From NCBI GenBank assembly GCA_023146135.1, contig JAGLCR010000003.1, forward strand, positions 62,001 to 126,000: DNA of 64,000 nucleotides, written 5' to 3'. Both the position numbers and the translations under genes were made by a program. The notes beneath the pieces were generated by a model. The model did not search any database. It was given only the letters and a program-made list of their open reading frames with translations, and was not told the DNA's origin. Shown in pieces: positions 51,671-60,185 of this stretch. Origin of the DNA: Bacteroidales bacterium (GTDB lineage Bacteria; Bacteroidota; Bacteroidia; Bacteroidales; UBA1556). Every line of letters begins with the position of its first letter. Position 1 is the stretch's first letter.

Positions 51671-52780
51671 TCACCCTATTTGAATCTTATCAAAAAATGC
51701 TTGTAATTCATCATTTGGAACCGATACACAGATTCGGGCGTAATTCTCCGCTTTCTCTTTATACTTTCGAGTAAAAAATGATAAAGAAACCGAGGCTATA
51801 TTATGCTTTAACAACTCCTCTTCAGAAAGACTCACCACGGCAAAAATACCTATAGGCTCCGACTCTTTATAAAACTCTTCAGCAAGCAATCCCCTATTTC
51901 GTAAATATTTAATATTCTTATAAATATCGCAAGTAGTTTTACGCTTAAATTCTTGTATAGCCGTTCGCCCCTCCATGGTAGAAAACAACTTTTCTACTAG
52001 CAATTGAGCAAAAGCATTGACACCATTATTAGCATACATTAACCTAACAGCCAGTTCGGTATTTAACTCTTGACTCGAAGAATAAACAAATCCAATACGC
52101 TGACCACTCAATCCCAGCGATTTAGAAAAGCTTTCCACAATAACCACATTTTCCATTGGAGCCAATTGCTCAAAGAAATAGTCGTTATTATAAAATATTT
52201 TCCGATAAGGGCTATCTACAATTATAGTACAGCCCACATTATTCAACGCTCTAATTATACTTATCAATCGCTGATCATCATACTTATCGCCCAAGGGATT
52301 ATTTGGGTCGCAAATAATTACTGCTGAGTCTTTATACAATTCAGGATTTGCTTCCAATTCAGAAAAATCTTCATAAAAATCACCTTCCATATTTCTTATT
52401 TTCAAAATATGAAAATAGGAACCCCAGAAATAAGTTGGAACAAACACCTTGTCAACCTCAATACTTTGAAAAACCAAATCTAAACCAGACATACCTCCGT
52501 TCGAAATCAGGATATTATCAAGATTTGCTTTATCCCCAAAGTACTCATGACTAATACGCTCTTTCAAACTAGTACGTCCTTTCATGGGGGCATATACTTG
52601 CACTTCCCTTGTATTGAAATCGATTTGTTTAACTAGCTCATTCAAACTAATATTAACAACGGAATTAACACCCTGATTCAAGTATAAATACTTTTCACCT
52701 GATTCTTTTTCAAGCCGATGTACTCGCTCACTTATTGCTGTAATTTTGGAGTATTGCGCTCCACTAGTGTTTATTTTCAT
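51671..52780 (-). CDS. Class I/II PLP-dependent aminotransferase
   Basis: The ORF track starts at 52837; the internal ATG at 52778-52780 (MKINTSGAQYSK) is more natural and gives 369 aa. Fold-type I features: NGGMSGLDLVFQSIEVDKVFVPTYFWGSY near 90-118, VIICDPNNPLGDKYDD (the Asn-Pro stretch of PLP binding), VDSPYRK, and the PLP lysine in VIVESFSKSLGLSGQRIGFV. Members of this group convert amino acids to oxo acids, but the substrate cannot be read. A 73-aa gene lies upstream on the same strand after 106 bp. Confidence 0.9.
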   Translation of the reverse strand: MKINTSGAQYSKITAISERVHRLEKESGEKYLYLNQGVNSVVNISLNELVKQIDFNTREVQVYAPMKGRTSLKERISHEYFGDKANLDNILISNGGMSGLDLVFQSIEVDKVFVPTYFWGSYFHILKIRNMEGDFYEDFSELEANPELYKDSAVIICDPNNPLGDKYDDQRLISIIRALNNVGCTIIVDSPYRKIFYNNDYFFEQLAPMENVVIVESFSKSLGLSGQRIGFVYSSSQELNTELAVRLMYANNGVNAFAQLLVEKLFSTMEGRTAIQEFKRKTTCDIYKNIKYLRNRGLLAEEFYKESEPIGIFAVVSLSEEELLKHNIASVSLSFFTRKYKEKAENYARICVSVPNDELQAFFDKIQIG

Positions 52781-52886
52781 ATGCTTTATATTTTTCAAAA
52801 CCCTAAAATGCTGAATAATACAATATTCAAAAGGCACTTACTATTACCATTAAAAGTAGAGCCAAAAAAATCCAAACTCAGGATAA

Positions 52887-53108
52887 TTATAAGCCAACCT
52901 TCTCGAAAACAACTACAATTCCAGAAGTATATCCAAAACCATAGCTATCAATATCAAATTCACCACTTGTTAATGGAGTTAAACTTAACACTTTATAACC
53001 CTTTTTATTATACACATCAATAAGCTTCTCAAGTTTTGTATTCACATCAATAATTTCACTTTTATTGCCTAGCACCGTATTAACTAGTATAGTTTCTACC
53101 TTATTCAT
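52887..53108 (-). CDS. Small DUF4177-like protein
   Basis: 73 aa, soluble. The pattern of an N-terminal strand (VETILVNTVLG), helix (VNTKLEKLIDVYNKKGYKVLSLTP) and C-terminal strand pair (YTSGIVVVFEKVG) is that of DUF4177-type small proteins, where GW/GYxxxxxxP and a terminal hydrophobic strand are typical. Start ATG at 53108 follows an A-rich leader as expected in this phylum. Function is unknown. It lies just outside the duplicated RhuM region. Confidence 0.65.
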   Translation of the reverse strand: MNKVETILVNTVLGNKSEIIDVNTKLEKLIDVYNKKGYKVLSLTPLTSGEFDIDSYGFGYTSGIVVVFEKVGL

Positions 53109-53257
53109 TTATCTGTTTCTAATGATTAATGTAATCGCAAGATAGCGAAAATATCAATTCAATTGCACTGTATGAATGTATGGCAGGAAAATATTTTGGC
53201 CCTTAAAGAGATAAAAATAAAAGAGGGAAAACCGTTGTTTATGATTTCCCCTCGAAA

Positions 53258-53422
53258 GTGGGCTTTCGCGGGACATTATCGAACTTTTTGATTGATGATT
53301 TGGAGCTTATTAATGAGTTTATGGCTTAATAATAAGTATCTTTGCAAAAGTCAATTTGTAAATTAGTTACTCTTTAAATTTGTATAATTAAGATGGAAGA
53401 ACAGAATAAAATTGAGATATTT
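53258..53422 (+). repeat. 165-bp direct repeat, copy 1
   Basis: Starts GTGGGCTTTCGCGGGACATTATCG and runs through a TATCTTTG promoter box into the first 10 codons of the RhuM/Fic gene. Copy 2 is 1,246 bp downstream. Similarity is near-identical over the first 38 bp and at the start codons, and lower in between. Confidence 0.88.
53337..53344 (+). promoter_or_regulatory. Candidate -7 box TATCTTTG for rhuM/fic gene
   Basis: Perfect TAnnTTTG, 48 bp before the ATG, conserved in the second repeat copy. Confidence 0.55.
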
Positions 53423-54358
53423 CAAAGTAATGATAAGCAGACTCAAATCAAAGTACTATTTGAGGAGGATACTGTTTGGTTAAATCAAAAACAAATTATT
53501 CAACTTTTTGAAAGAGATCAATCAGTTATTTCTCGACACATAAATAATGTTTTTAAAGAAAACGAATTAGATAAAAAAAGCAATATGCAAAAAACGCATA
53601 TTGCTAATTCTGACAAACCAGTTTATATATATAGTTTAGATGTAATTATCTCTGTGGGTTACAGGGTTAAATCATTTAGAGGTACCCAATTCCGGCAATG
53701 GGCTACTCAACGCTTAAAAGACTATTTGGTTAAAGGATATGCTATTAATGAGCAACGTTTAGAACAAAAGCAACAAGAGGTATTGCATCTTAAAACAGGA
53801 ATACAAATTCTTAGTCGTGCTATTGAAGCCCAAAACGAAACAATAGGAAATGAGATACTAAATATCTTTGCAAATGGATTAGAACTGCTAGATGACTATG
53901 ACCATGAGACTTTAGATACCAAAGGTAATACCGAAAAAGAAACTATTTTTCCTACTTATGATAATTATCTCAACTTTATTGAGCAAATGTATTCTGATTT
54001 TGAAAGTGATGTGTTTGCAAAGCCAAAGGATGAAAGCTTCCATAGTTCAATAAACCAAATAGCACAGACTTTTGGCGGTCAAGAACTTTACCCAAGTATC
54101 CAAGAAAAAGCAGCAAACCTGCTCTATTTTATAGTGAAAAACCATTCGTTTGTAGATGGCAATAAACGAATAGCAGCAGCATGTTTTATTTACTTTCTTA
54201 ATAAGAATAATGCACTTTTGAATACACATAATGAAACCATAATTAATAATGAAGCACTGGCCTCACTTACCCTCTTTATTGCCACAAGTAAGTCAGACGA
54301 AGCTGATATTGTAAAACGATTTATAATAAGTATTTTGAATCGGAATTTGAAAGATTAG
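53393..54358 (+). CDS. RhuM-Fic/Doc fusion protein
   Basis: 321 aa. The N-terminal RhuM-type domain (about 1-115) has KVLFEEDTVWLNQKQIIQLFERDQSVISRHINNVFKENEL and VYIYSLDVIISVGYRVKSFRGTQFRQWATQRLKDY, a phage-antirepressor-like DNA-binding module. A helical linker (130-180) leads to a C-terminal Fic/Doc domain with the catalytic loop HSFVDGNKRIAA near 250, matching HxFx(D/E)GNxR, so AMP-transfer or kinase activity is plausible. This is the architecture annotated as virulence protein RhuM/Fic/DOC. It may be a stand-alone toxin-like or defence-associated gene; no restriction-modification genes are adjacent. It is followed by a terminator and a second RhuM start. Confidence 0.93.
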   Translation: MEEQNKIEIFQSNDKQTQIKVLFEEDTVWLNQKQIIQLFERDQSVISRHINNVFKENELDKKSNMQKTHIANSDKPVYIYSLDVIISVGYRVKSFRGTQFRQWATQRLKDYLVKGYAINEQRLEQKQQEVLHLKTGIQILSRAIEAQNETIGNEILNIFANGLELLDDYDHETLDTKGNTEKETIFPTYDNYLNFIEQMYSDFESDVFAKPKDESFHSSINQIAQTFGGQELYPSIQEKAANLLYFIVKNHSFVDGNKRIAAACFIYFLNKNNALLNTHNETIINNEALASLTLFIATSKSDEADIVKRFIISILNRNLKD

Positions 54359-54462
54359 TAATTCTGAAAAAAATGTGTTTCCATATAAATATGTGAATTT
54401 ATCAACCACATAATTTACGGAATAACAATAAATTAGAGCAAAAAGCGAATTTAGGTATAAAA

Positions 54463-54497
54463 TAAAAGCCATCCCGAGAAATCGGGACGGCTTTTAT
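54463..54497 (+). terminator. Terminator after rhuM/fic
   Basis: Stem AAAAGCC-at-CCCGA / TCGGG-ac-GGCTTTT with GAAA tetraloop, about 105 bp after the stop codon. Confidence 0.8.
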
Positions 54498-54503
54498 GAT
54501 TTT

Positions 54504-54667
54504 GTGGGCTTTCGCGGGACATTATCGAACTTTTTGATTGAGGATTTAGAATTCATTGATGAGTTTACGGCTTAATAATAAGTATCTTTGCCGATATTGA
54601 TTTGTAAATTGTTTACTCTTTAAATATATATAATATGATGGAAGAGCAGAATAAAATTGAGATATTT
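54504..54667 (+). repeat. 165-bp direct repeat, copy 2
   Basis: Diverged copy of 53258-53422, from GTGGGCTTTCGCGGG through the TATCTTTG box to the first codons (MEEQNKIEIF) of the chimeric gene. Confidence 0.88.
54583..54590 (+). promoter_or_regulatory. Candidate -7 box TATCTTTG (repeat copy 2)
   Basis: Same box and same leader length as in copy 1, so the chimeric gene is probably still transcribed. Confidence 0.55.
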
Positions 54668-55192
54668 GTTAGTAACGATAATCAAACACAGTTATTTGTT
54701 AAATTTACAAATGATACTGTTTGGTTAGACGCTCATACTATGGCTTTATTATTTGAAGTTCAGCGACCTGCAATAGTAAAACATATTAATAATATTTATA
54801 AAACAAATGAATTAGAAAAATCAGCAACATGTTCCATTTTGGAACAGCTTGCCAAGGGTCAGCGAGCAATGTATTCCTTTTATGATATTGCATTAAATGA
54901 GATTCGCTATAAAGAAAGTTGGATTGGAAATAACTCGGTTCGTCTGGCACATTTTGAAAACCGGGCATTAATATCTCCAAATCCTGCTACGGACTATATA
55001 CAACTGAATTTAGGTCAAGAAATTGAAATAGCAAAAATAGTTATTTACGATGCAAGTGGCCGAATTGTATTGGAGGATAACTATTTCGAATTAAACTCTA
55101 GAATTCAAACTGATAATTTTGAACAAGGAGTTTATTTTATTCGAATTACAGCAGAAAGCTATAATAAAACATCTAAATTTATAATCTTATAA
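54635..55192 (+). pseudogene. Chimera: RhuM N-terminal domain fused to a T9SS sorting tail
   Basis: 185 aa, open and intact as a frame. Residues 1 to about 90 are a RhuM domain paralogous to the gene just upstream (MEEQNKIEIFVSNDNQTQL, NDTVWLDAHTMALLFEVQRPAIVKHINNIYKTNELEK, ATCSILEQLAKG). From about 112 on it is a type A T9SS sorting domain (ISPNPATDYIQLNL, KIVIYDASGRIV, FEQGVYFIRIT, KFIIL). There is no signal peptide, so the T9SS tail cannot be reached by Sec, and the Fic part is missing. The likely origin is a deletion that joined the start of a second RhuM gene to the end of a secreted-protein gene. Start may be the second Met (54638), aligning with MEEQ of the paralogue. Whether the product does anything is unknown. 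Confidence 0.8.
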
Positions 55193-55202
55193 ATCTAATC
55201 AT

Positions 55203-55235
55203 AGCTAAGCCAATTAATTGGCTTAGCTTATTTTT
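55203..55235 (+). terminator. Terminator after chimeric gene
   Basis: Perfect 26-bp palindrome AGCTAAGCCAATT / AATTGGCTTAGCT followed by TATTTTT, ending 9 bp before the next ATG. Confidence 0.85.
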
Positions 55236-55243
55236 CAACTTGA

Positions 55244-58200
55244 ATGATTAAACGGTATATACTTTTTCTTTTCTTATTTATAGCTTCTTTTCAGTTGCTA
55301 GCACAACTATGGATTCCTGGTACATTAGCTAGTGATATCAGCTATACCATTTCATGTCAGACGGGGTATAATGGGGATTTAGATTTTATTGCAAATCAAT
55401 ATCGTAATTGTTCTAAACAGTATTATGATAATCTTTGGGTAGGTATTTATAACTACCCTGTTAATTTTATTGATGCTTCACATTTCTCATCAAAAACAGA
55501 TTCTCTTAGCTGTGGTCCTCAGTGTGCAACAAATCAAGGAGGAGGGCCTTTTTATGAAGGGATTTATACGAAAGAGCAATTTCATCCAACTGCATTGGTA
55601 GGTAGTAGTTACGTACATGCCCCTTTAGCTTTTCTGGGTGCTCCGCCAGTTAATGGCTGGGTTATCTGTGGTTATATCCAAGCTAGAAGAGATAGCTCTA
55701 TTAGTAACATAATTTTTGACACCCTCATAACTAATAATTCAAACTTGAATGTTATTTCTAGTTATTCAAGAATATATCCCTTTCCATCTAATATGATTCC
55801 ATTTTATGATTCTTCTCCTCAGTTTAGTGCTGATGCCGTTATTTATTGCACAGCAGGTGATACGGTAAATTATAATCCAGGTATATTTGATACGGACGGA
55901 GATTCTTTTGTAGTTTACTGGGCTCCAAATCTCGGGGGATATTCAATGCCAACCTTTGGCGGAGCAAATTTTTGGCCTATTGGGAGCCTTCCTGCACCTT
56001 TCTATGTATCTACCTCAAATTCTTGGTATAAGATTGATACAGTAGCGTACGCCCCAGGCTATAGCTACACAAACCCAATGCCCGATGCTAGCTTCAATCC
56101 CAATAATATTGCAGCAACATTAGATACAGCTACAGGTGAAATATACTTCTGCTGTCATAACCCAGGCAATTATGCTGCTGCAGTCAATGTTTTTTCCTAT
56201 CGCAATGGACAAATCCTAAGCGAGGTTCATAGAGAAATGTTTATCTCAGTTTTTCCACCAGACAGTAATCATGATCCTGAAATACTTAATGCAGGAGCGC
56301 CTTTTACAGATACAATCTTTGCTGGCGATTCCATAACAATCCCCTTTCTAGTCTCCGATGCCGATCCTTTGGACTGGGTATGGTTCTCAGCTACAGGCTT
56401 TCCTTTAGATAGTAACTTAAATGGTACAGGAGGCTGCAGTAAACCACCTTGTGCATATTTCTCTATTTTCCCTAATGACAGCTTTCATACTGCAGCCTAT
56501 GGTGTGTTTAAGTGGCAAACTACATGTAATCATACCGCACAATATCAAAACTCTATTACTTATACCTTTATACTAAATACTAAGGATGATCATTGCCCAT
56601 TACATGGTTTCGGTTCTCAAAATATTAGTATTACAGTCATAAAACCACCACCCTTGGATGCTGCACCTTTGCATTGTGCCTCGGTAGATTCTTTTGGCAA
56701 TGTACTATTGTCGTGGTCGCCTACAGTAGATACAACAGGGTTTTCATTTAAAAAATATCGCCTTTGGTCTTCAGATTCTTTATTTGGCTCGTACGCCTTG
56801 GTGGATAGCTTTGCGACTATTACGCAGTCTTCGTATTTCCATCTTGGAGCAGGAGCCAATGCTGATACTATTTTCTATTTCCTAGAAACAGTTTCTTCTT
56901 GTAACCCGATGATTTCTGAATTCTCAGATACTATTTCTACTATATTTTTGAATCTTGCCAATAGTGGCACAGGAATCGCCTCACTTTCGTGGAACGAAAT
57001 TCGAGATTCAAGTTCTTTGAGTAGTTTCTATCATATTTATCGCTCGATAGATCATCAGCCTTTTGTACTTTTGGATTCTTCTGCCTTTATTTCTTATGTG
57101 GACACTATTGCGGTGTGCTCCTTAGATGTAAGCTATTATGTGAGCTTGGGTGATTCCTCAGGCTGTATATCACGCTCCAATATACGAACTGATGTATTTG
57201 AGGATTTAATAGCTCCTTATACTGTAGTTATTGATACGGTGAGTATCGATGGATTAAACCATCCAAACCTAAGTTGGTATTCTTCACCATCACCCGATGT
57301 GGTGGCATATATATTATATTCGGGAGGCGTGATTGTGGATACAATTTTCTTAGATTCTTCTTATTATGATTTATCGATTGTGATTGGTAGTGCAGGAATT
57401 TGCTATCGAGTGGCAGCTTTGGATTCTTGTGGCAATCAGAGTGTATTATCAGATATGCATTGTAGTCTAATGTTAGATGTAAGCGTAAACTCATGCGGTA
57501 AATCTTTAATCCTTAAATGGCATCATAATCAGGACACATTACTTATGGGCTATCAATTGTTTTATCGTGAAAATGGTGGTAGTGAAGTCCTCTTAGCTAC
57601 TTTGGGAGCTCTGGATTCTGTTTTTGTGCATTCATCGGCCAATGCAGGAAGTTCTTATTGCTATTATGTTCAGGCTTCACTGTCTCGTGGACGTAGTACA
57701 AGCTCCAACCGATTATGTGTTGTGGCAGATTTTACCCCTGAGGTAAACTATACTTATTTGCGAGTAGCCACAGTAGCTGGTGGTGGATTGGTAAAACTAA
57801 AGGTGCTTTCAGATACAAATGTTGCAGTACGTGAGTTTATGGTTCAGCGATGGCTTAAGGGCACGGCAGGTTTTATTACCTTGGCTACGGTTCCTTATCA
57901 GGGTTTAGATCTTTGGTATTTTGATGATGCCTCGGCTTCTACTCATCAACGATCTTATGTTTATCGTATTATATCAGTGGATTCTTGTTATCGTAATGAC
58001 ACGAGTAATATTGGGCAAACAATCTTACTTTCTAGCACAGAAAAGGCTAATAATATCAATTCATTGCAATGGAATTATTATGAGGATTGGCAAGCAGGTG
58101 TCGATTATTATTTAATCCATCGCCTTTTAGAGGATGTGGAGATTTTCCCAAGTATTATTGTTCCTGAGTCGGGATTAAGTACATATACCTACGATGATGA

Positions 58201-58603
58201 TGTAACATTGTATGCTGATCATGGGAGTAAGTTTTGTTATTATATTGAAGCTTTAGAATCCTTTGGTAATACGATTACCAATAGCTTTGACACAAGCTTT
58301 TCTAACCTTTCTTGTTTAGTTCGCGAGCCCAGTATTTATATTCCTACTGCTTTTCATCCTGGAGGAGGCTTTAATGATGTGTTTAAGCCAGAGATTCCTT
58401 TTATTTATGGCAATAACTACAGTATGCTTATATACAATCGTTGGGGAGAAAAGCTTTTTGAGACAACAGAGATTAATCAGGGTTGGGATGGCACTTTTAA
58501 AGGAAGTAATGCGCCTGCCCAAGCATACGTTTACCTAATTAAACTCCGTGATAATGATGGCAATGAAATTGTGAAAACTGGGAGTTTTGTTTTGATTCGG
58601 TAG
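55244..58603 (+). CDS. Large T9SS type B (gliding-motility-associated) cargo protein
   Basis: 1119 aa. Signal peptide 1-20 (MIKRYILFLFLFIASFQLLAQ). The N-terminal 350 residues are a Cys-containing beta region (YTISCQTGYNGDLDF..., VIYCTAGDTVNYNPG, GEIYFCCHNPGNYAAAVNVF). About 355-470 is cadherin/Ig-like (DSITIPFLVSDADPLDWVWF). From 480 to 1030 there are roughly five fibronectin-type-III-like modules (e.g. VLLSWSPTVDTTGFSFKKYRLWSS, ASLSWNEIRDSSSLSSFYHIYRS). The C-terminus (about 1030-1119) is the type B T9SS domain: SIYIPTAFHPGGGFNDVFKPEI, YSMLIYNRWGEKLFET, GWDGTFKG, AYVYLIKLRDNDG. Surface-exposed adhesin-like protein. An upstream terminator suggests its own, unseen promoter inside 55193-55243 or readthrough. 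Confidence 0.92.
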   Translation: MIKRYILFLFLFIASFQLLAQLWIPGTLASDISYTISCQTGYNGDLDFIANQYRNCSKQYYDNLWVGIYNYPVNFIDASHFSSKTDSLSCGPQCATNQGGGPFYEGIYTKEQFHPTALVGSSYVHAPLAFLGAPPVNGWVICGYIQARRDSSISNIIFDTLITNNSNLNVISSYSRIYPFPSNMIPFYDSSPQFSADAVIYCTAGDTVNYNPGIFDTDGDSFVVYWAPNLGGYSMPTFGGANFWPIGSLPAPFYVSTSNSWYKIDTVAYAPGYSYTNPMPDASFNPNNIAATLDTATGEIYFCCHNPGNYAAAVNVFSYRNGQILSEVHREMFISVFPPDSNHDPEILNAGAPFTDTIFAGDSITIPFLVSDADPLDWVWFSATGFPLDSNLNGTGGCSKPPCAYFSIFPNDSFHTAAYGVFKWQTTCNHTAQYQNSITYTFILNTKDDHCPLHGFGSQNISITVIKPPPLDAAPLHCASVDSFGNVLLSWSPTVDTTGFSFKKYRLWSSDSLFGSYALVDSFATITQSSYFHLGAGANADTIFYFLETVSSCNPMISEFSDTISTIFLNLANSGTGIASLSWNEIRDSSSLSSFYHIYRSIDHQPFVLLDSSAFISYVDTIAVCSLDVSYYVSLGDSSGCISRSNIRTDVFEDLIAPYTVVIDTVSIDGLNHPNLSWYSSPSPDVVAYILYSGGVIVDTIFLDSSYYDLSIVIGSAGICYRVAALDSCGNQSVLSDMHCSLMLDVSVNSCGKSLILKWHHNQDTLLMGYQLFYRENGGSEVLLATLGALDSVFVHSSANAGSSYCYYVQASLSRGRSTSSNRLCVVADFTPEVNYTYLRVATVAGGGLVKLKVLSDTNVAVREFMVQRWLKGTAGFITLATVPYQGLDLWYFDDASASTHQRSYVYRIISVDSCYRNDTSNIGQTILLSSTEKANNINSLQWNYYEDWQAGVDYYLIHRLLEDVEIFPSIIVPESGLSTYTYDDDVTLYADHGSKFCYYIEALESFGNTITNSFDTSFSNLSCLVREPSIYIPTAFHPGGGFNDVFKPEIPFIYGNNYSMLIYNRWGEKLFETTEINQGWDGTFKGSNAPAQAYVYLIKLRDNDGNEIVKTGSFVLIR

Positions 58604-59059
58604 GTGTGGAATATGTATATGCTTATAAGAATAAGCTACATTGGCAAAGTTTGAGAGTCCAACACAATTCTGGTTTAAAAACAGGGCATCTTCATGTTGG
58701 GTTTTTGATGCTACAGGTATAGATCCAATACAAATCTTTGCAAGTTTCAATAATAGCACCTCAAGTAAAAGCAGCCGTATTGCTAGGATTAATATACTAC
58801 TAAGATTATTGAACTCAGAAAAGGAGCGCTACCTTAAATGCATAAATTAAAAGTAACAATATAGAATACTTAAAACAGTAAAAAATGCAATACGTTACCG
58901 TAACAATGCCGTAACGTTATGGTAAAGGATGTTGTTAGACGAATTTTTCGATTCAAATTTCGGGATTTCTCTTAACAAAACAAAGAGGGACTAACTACAT
59001 TAGTTAGTCCCTCTTTTAGTCCTTAGCTTACATATCATATTGATATTCAGGATATAAAG
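58604..59059. other. Intergenic region with unexplained ORF-like stretch
   Basis: 456 bp between the type B gene and ssrA. At 58622-58850 both strands carry short open frames (69 aa plus, 74 aa minus) with no recognisable domain and no promoter box; I do not call either a gene. At 58892-58925 there are overlapping GTTACcGTAAC palindromes, and at 58982-59016 the ssrA terminator. Confidence 0.5.
58982..59016. terminator. Terminator of ssrA (bidirectional)
   Basis: Perfect stem AAAGAGGGACTAACTA / TAGTTAGTCCCTCTTT, loop CAT, T-run on the right and A-run on the left. Confidence 0.9.
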
Positions 59060-59455
59060 TGGAGCTGCGGGGAGTCGAACCCCGGTCCATACAAGGAATT
59101 TGAGTGCTTTCTACATGTTTAGTTATACTTTGATTTTCGAGAATGAGCCGGTGTAGAACAACCTATTCAATCCTTAGTTCGATAGAGTTTCGGAAAGACG
59201 CACGAACATCATTTTTCCTAGTTTTACATTGCGAGCACCTCTGGATCGGGATGGGATAAAACGGAACCTCCCGAGAGATGTCTTGTTTCAAGACCTAGTC
59301 CTGAAATTAAGCTAATCTACTAAACTTCGATTATGCTGCAAGAGCGTAGTTATTTTCGCCAATTAAGGTTTTGAGAACTTATATTTACGTGCGAACTCTC
59401 AAAGCACGACATGCTTACAAACCTATTCATCTTGCTGTCAAATCCGGTCAGCCCC
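59060..59455 (-). ncRNA. ssrA: Transfer-messenger RNA
   Basis: Rescues stalled ribosomes and tags the truncated protein. On the minus strand the 5' end GGGGCTGACCGGATTTGACAG and the 3' end GACCGGGGTTCGACTCCCCGCAGCTCCA pair as the tRNA-like acceptor stem (GGGGCUG/CAGCUCC with one G-U) and T arm (GGTTCGACTCC). The tag frame at 59331-59360 reads GGC GAA AAT AAC TAC GCT CTT GCA GCA TAA, i.e. GENNYALAA-stop, a Bacteroidota-type tag. The 3' CCA is not encoded (genome has A-CTT after CTCC), so it must be added by the CCA enzyme. Upstream TACTTTTG box and downstream terminator define a single-gene transcript. Confidence 0.97.
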
Positions 59456-59485
59456 ATAAATAATATGATTTGTATTTTCGAGGTG

Positions 59486-59493
59486 CAAAAGTA
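59486..59493 (-). promoter_or_regulatory. Candidate -7 box TACTTTTG for ssrA
   Basis: Perfect TAnnTTTG on the minus strand about 31 bp before the mature tmRNA 5' end; a TTTG lies about 22 bp further upstream. Confidence 0.6.
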
Positions 59494-59624
59494 ACGCAAA
59501 TACTTTGCCATCCTGCAAAATATGCCTCTAGTAATGACATTTTTGCTTTTAAAATGCTTAATAATTACATTGATATGCCATTTTTCGTATTTTTATAGTC
59601 TTAAATTTACTGCAAACAAAAACT

Positions 59625-60185
59625 ATGAAACAAGTATTAATTATAGTATTCATACTATTTAGTTTTAGTATAAAAGCACAGGACACTCTGCTTATAGCAT
59701 CGGAACCTTCTGATAGCATTTTATATAATCAAGTGATATTAGACACTAATATTGACAAGAGTATACTGATAGGCTATTGTACTCAAAACGGAATTAGCTC
59801 TTCACCTGTTTTCAATAGCTATTATAAACAGGAGTATAATACCTATATCCCAAATCTTGATTTCTTAGAAACTCTTAAAGACGAATTATACACTGTAAGA
59901 ATTACAATAGTTTTTGGCTCGTGGTGCTCTGATAGTCAGCGGGAGGTGCCACGCCTATTGAGAATTCTTGACGAACTAAATTTCCCATTGGACTCTTTGA
60001 CTATTATAGGAGTTAATAGATTGAAAACTGCTCCAGGTATTAATATATCACATTCTATGATTGAGTTTGTACCTACTATTATATTCTATCGAAACAATTT
60101 TGAAATTGGACGTATCGTGGAATCTCCCTTTGAGACTCTCGAAGATGATATGGCATCCTTACTAATGAAATCTTCTAATGAATAA
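59625..60185 (+). CDS. Secreted thioredoxin-like protein with single active-site Cys
   Basis: 186 aa with a signal peptide (1-18, ending SIKAQ). The thioredoxin-like domain (about 75-180) has RITIVFGSWCSDSQREVPRLLRIL with the cis-Pro block FVPTIIFYRNNFEIGRIVE. The active site reads W-C-S-D-S, so the resolving Cys of CxxC is replaced by Ser; from memory this WCxDS form is a recurring thioredoxin subfamily in Bacteroidota. A redox or binding role in the periplasm is possible, not a standard disulfide reductase. Its last codons overlap the meaB start by 8 bp, making it the first gene of the visible operon. Confidence 0.88.
   Translation: MKQVLIIVFILFSFSIKAQDTLLIASEPSDSILYNQVILDTNIDKSILIGYCTQNGISSSPVFNSYYKQEYNTYIPNLDFLETLKDELYTVRITIVFGSWCSDSQREVPRLLRILDELNFPLDSLTIIGVNRLKTAPGINISHSMIEFVPTIIFYRNNFEIGRIVESPFETLEDDMASLLMKSSNE

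Noticed and set aside
53393-54358. RhuM/Fic gene as part of a type I restriction or defence island
   Set aside because: No hsd, helicase or other defence genes flank it; neighbours are an aminotransferase, a DUF4177-like protein and T9SS cargo.
58535-58850. Minus-strand 74-aa and plus-strand 69-aa ORFs after the type B T9SS gene
   Set aside because: Overlapping frames on opposite strands, no domain, no promoter box; reported only as an unexplained stretch.
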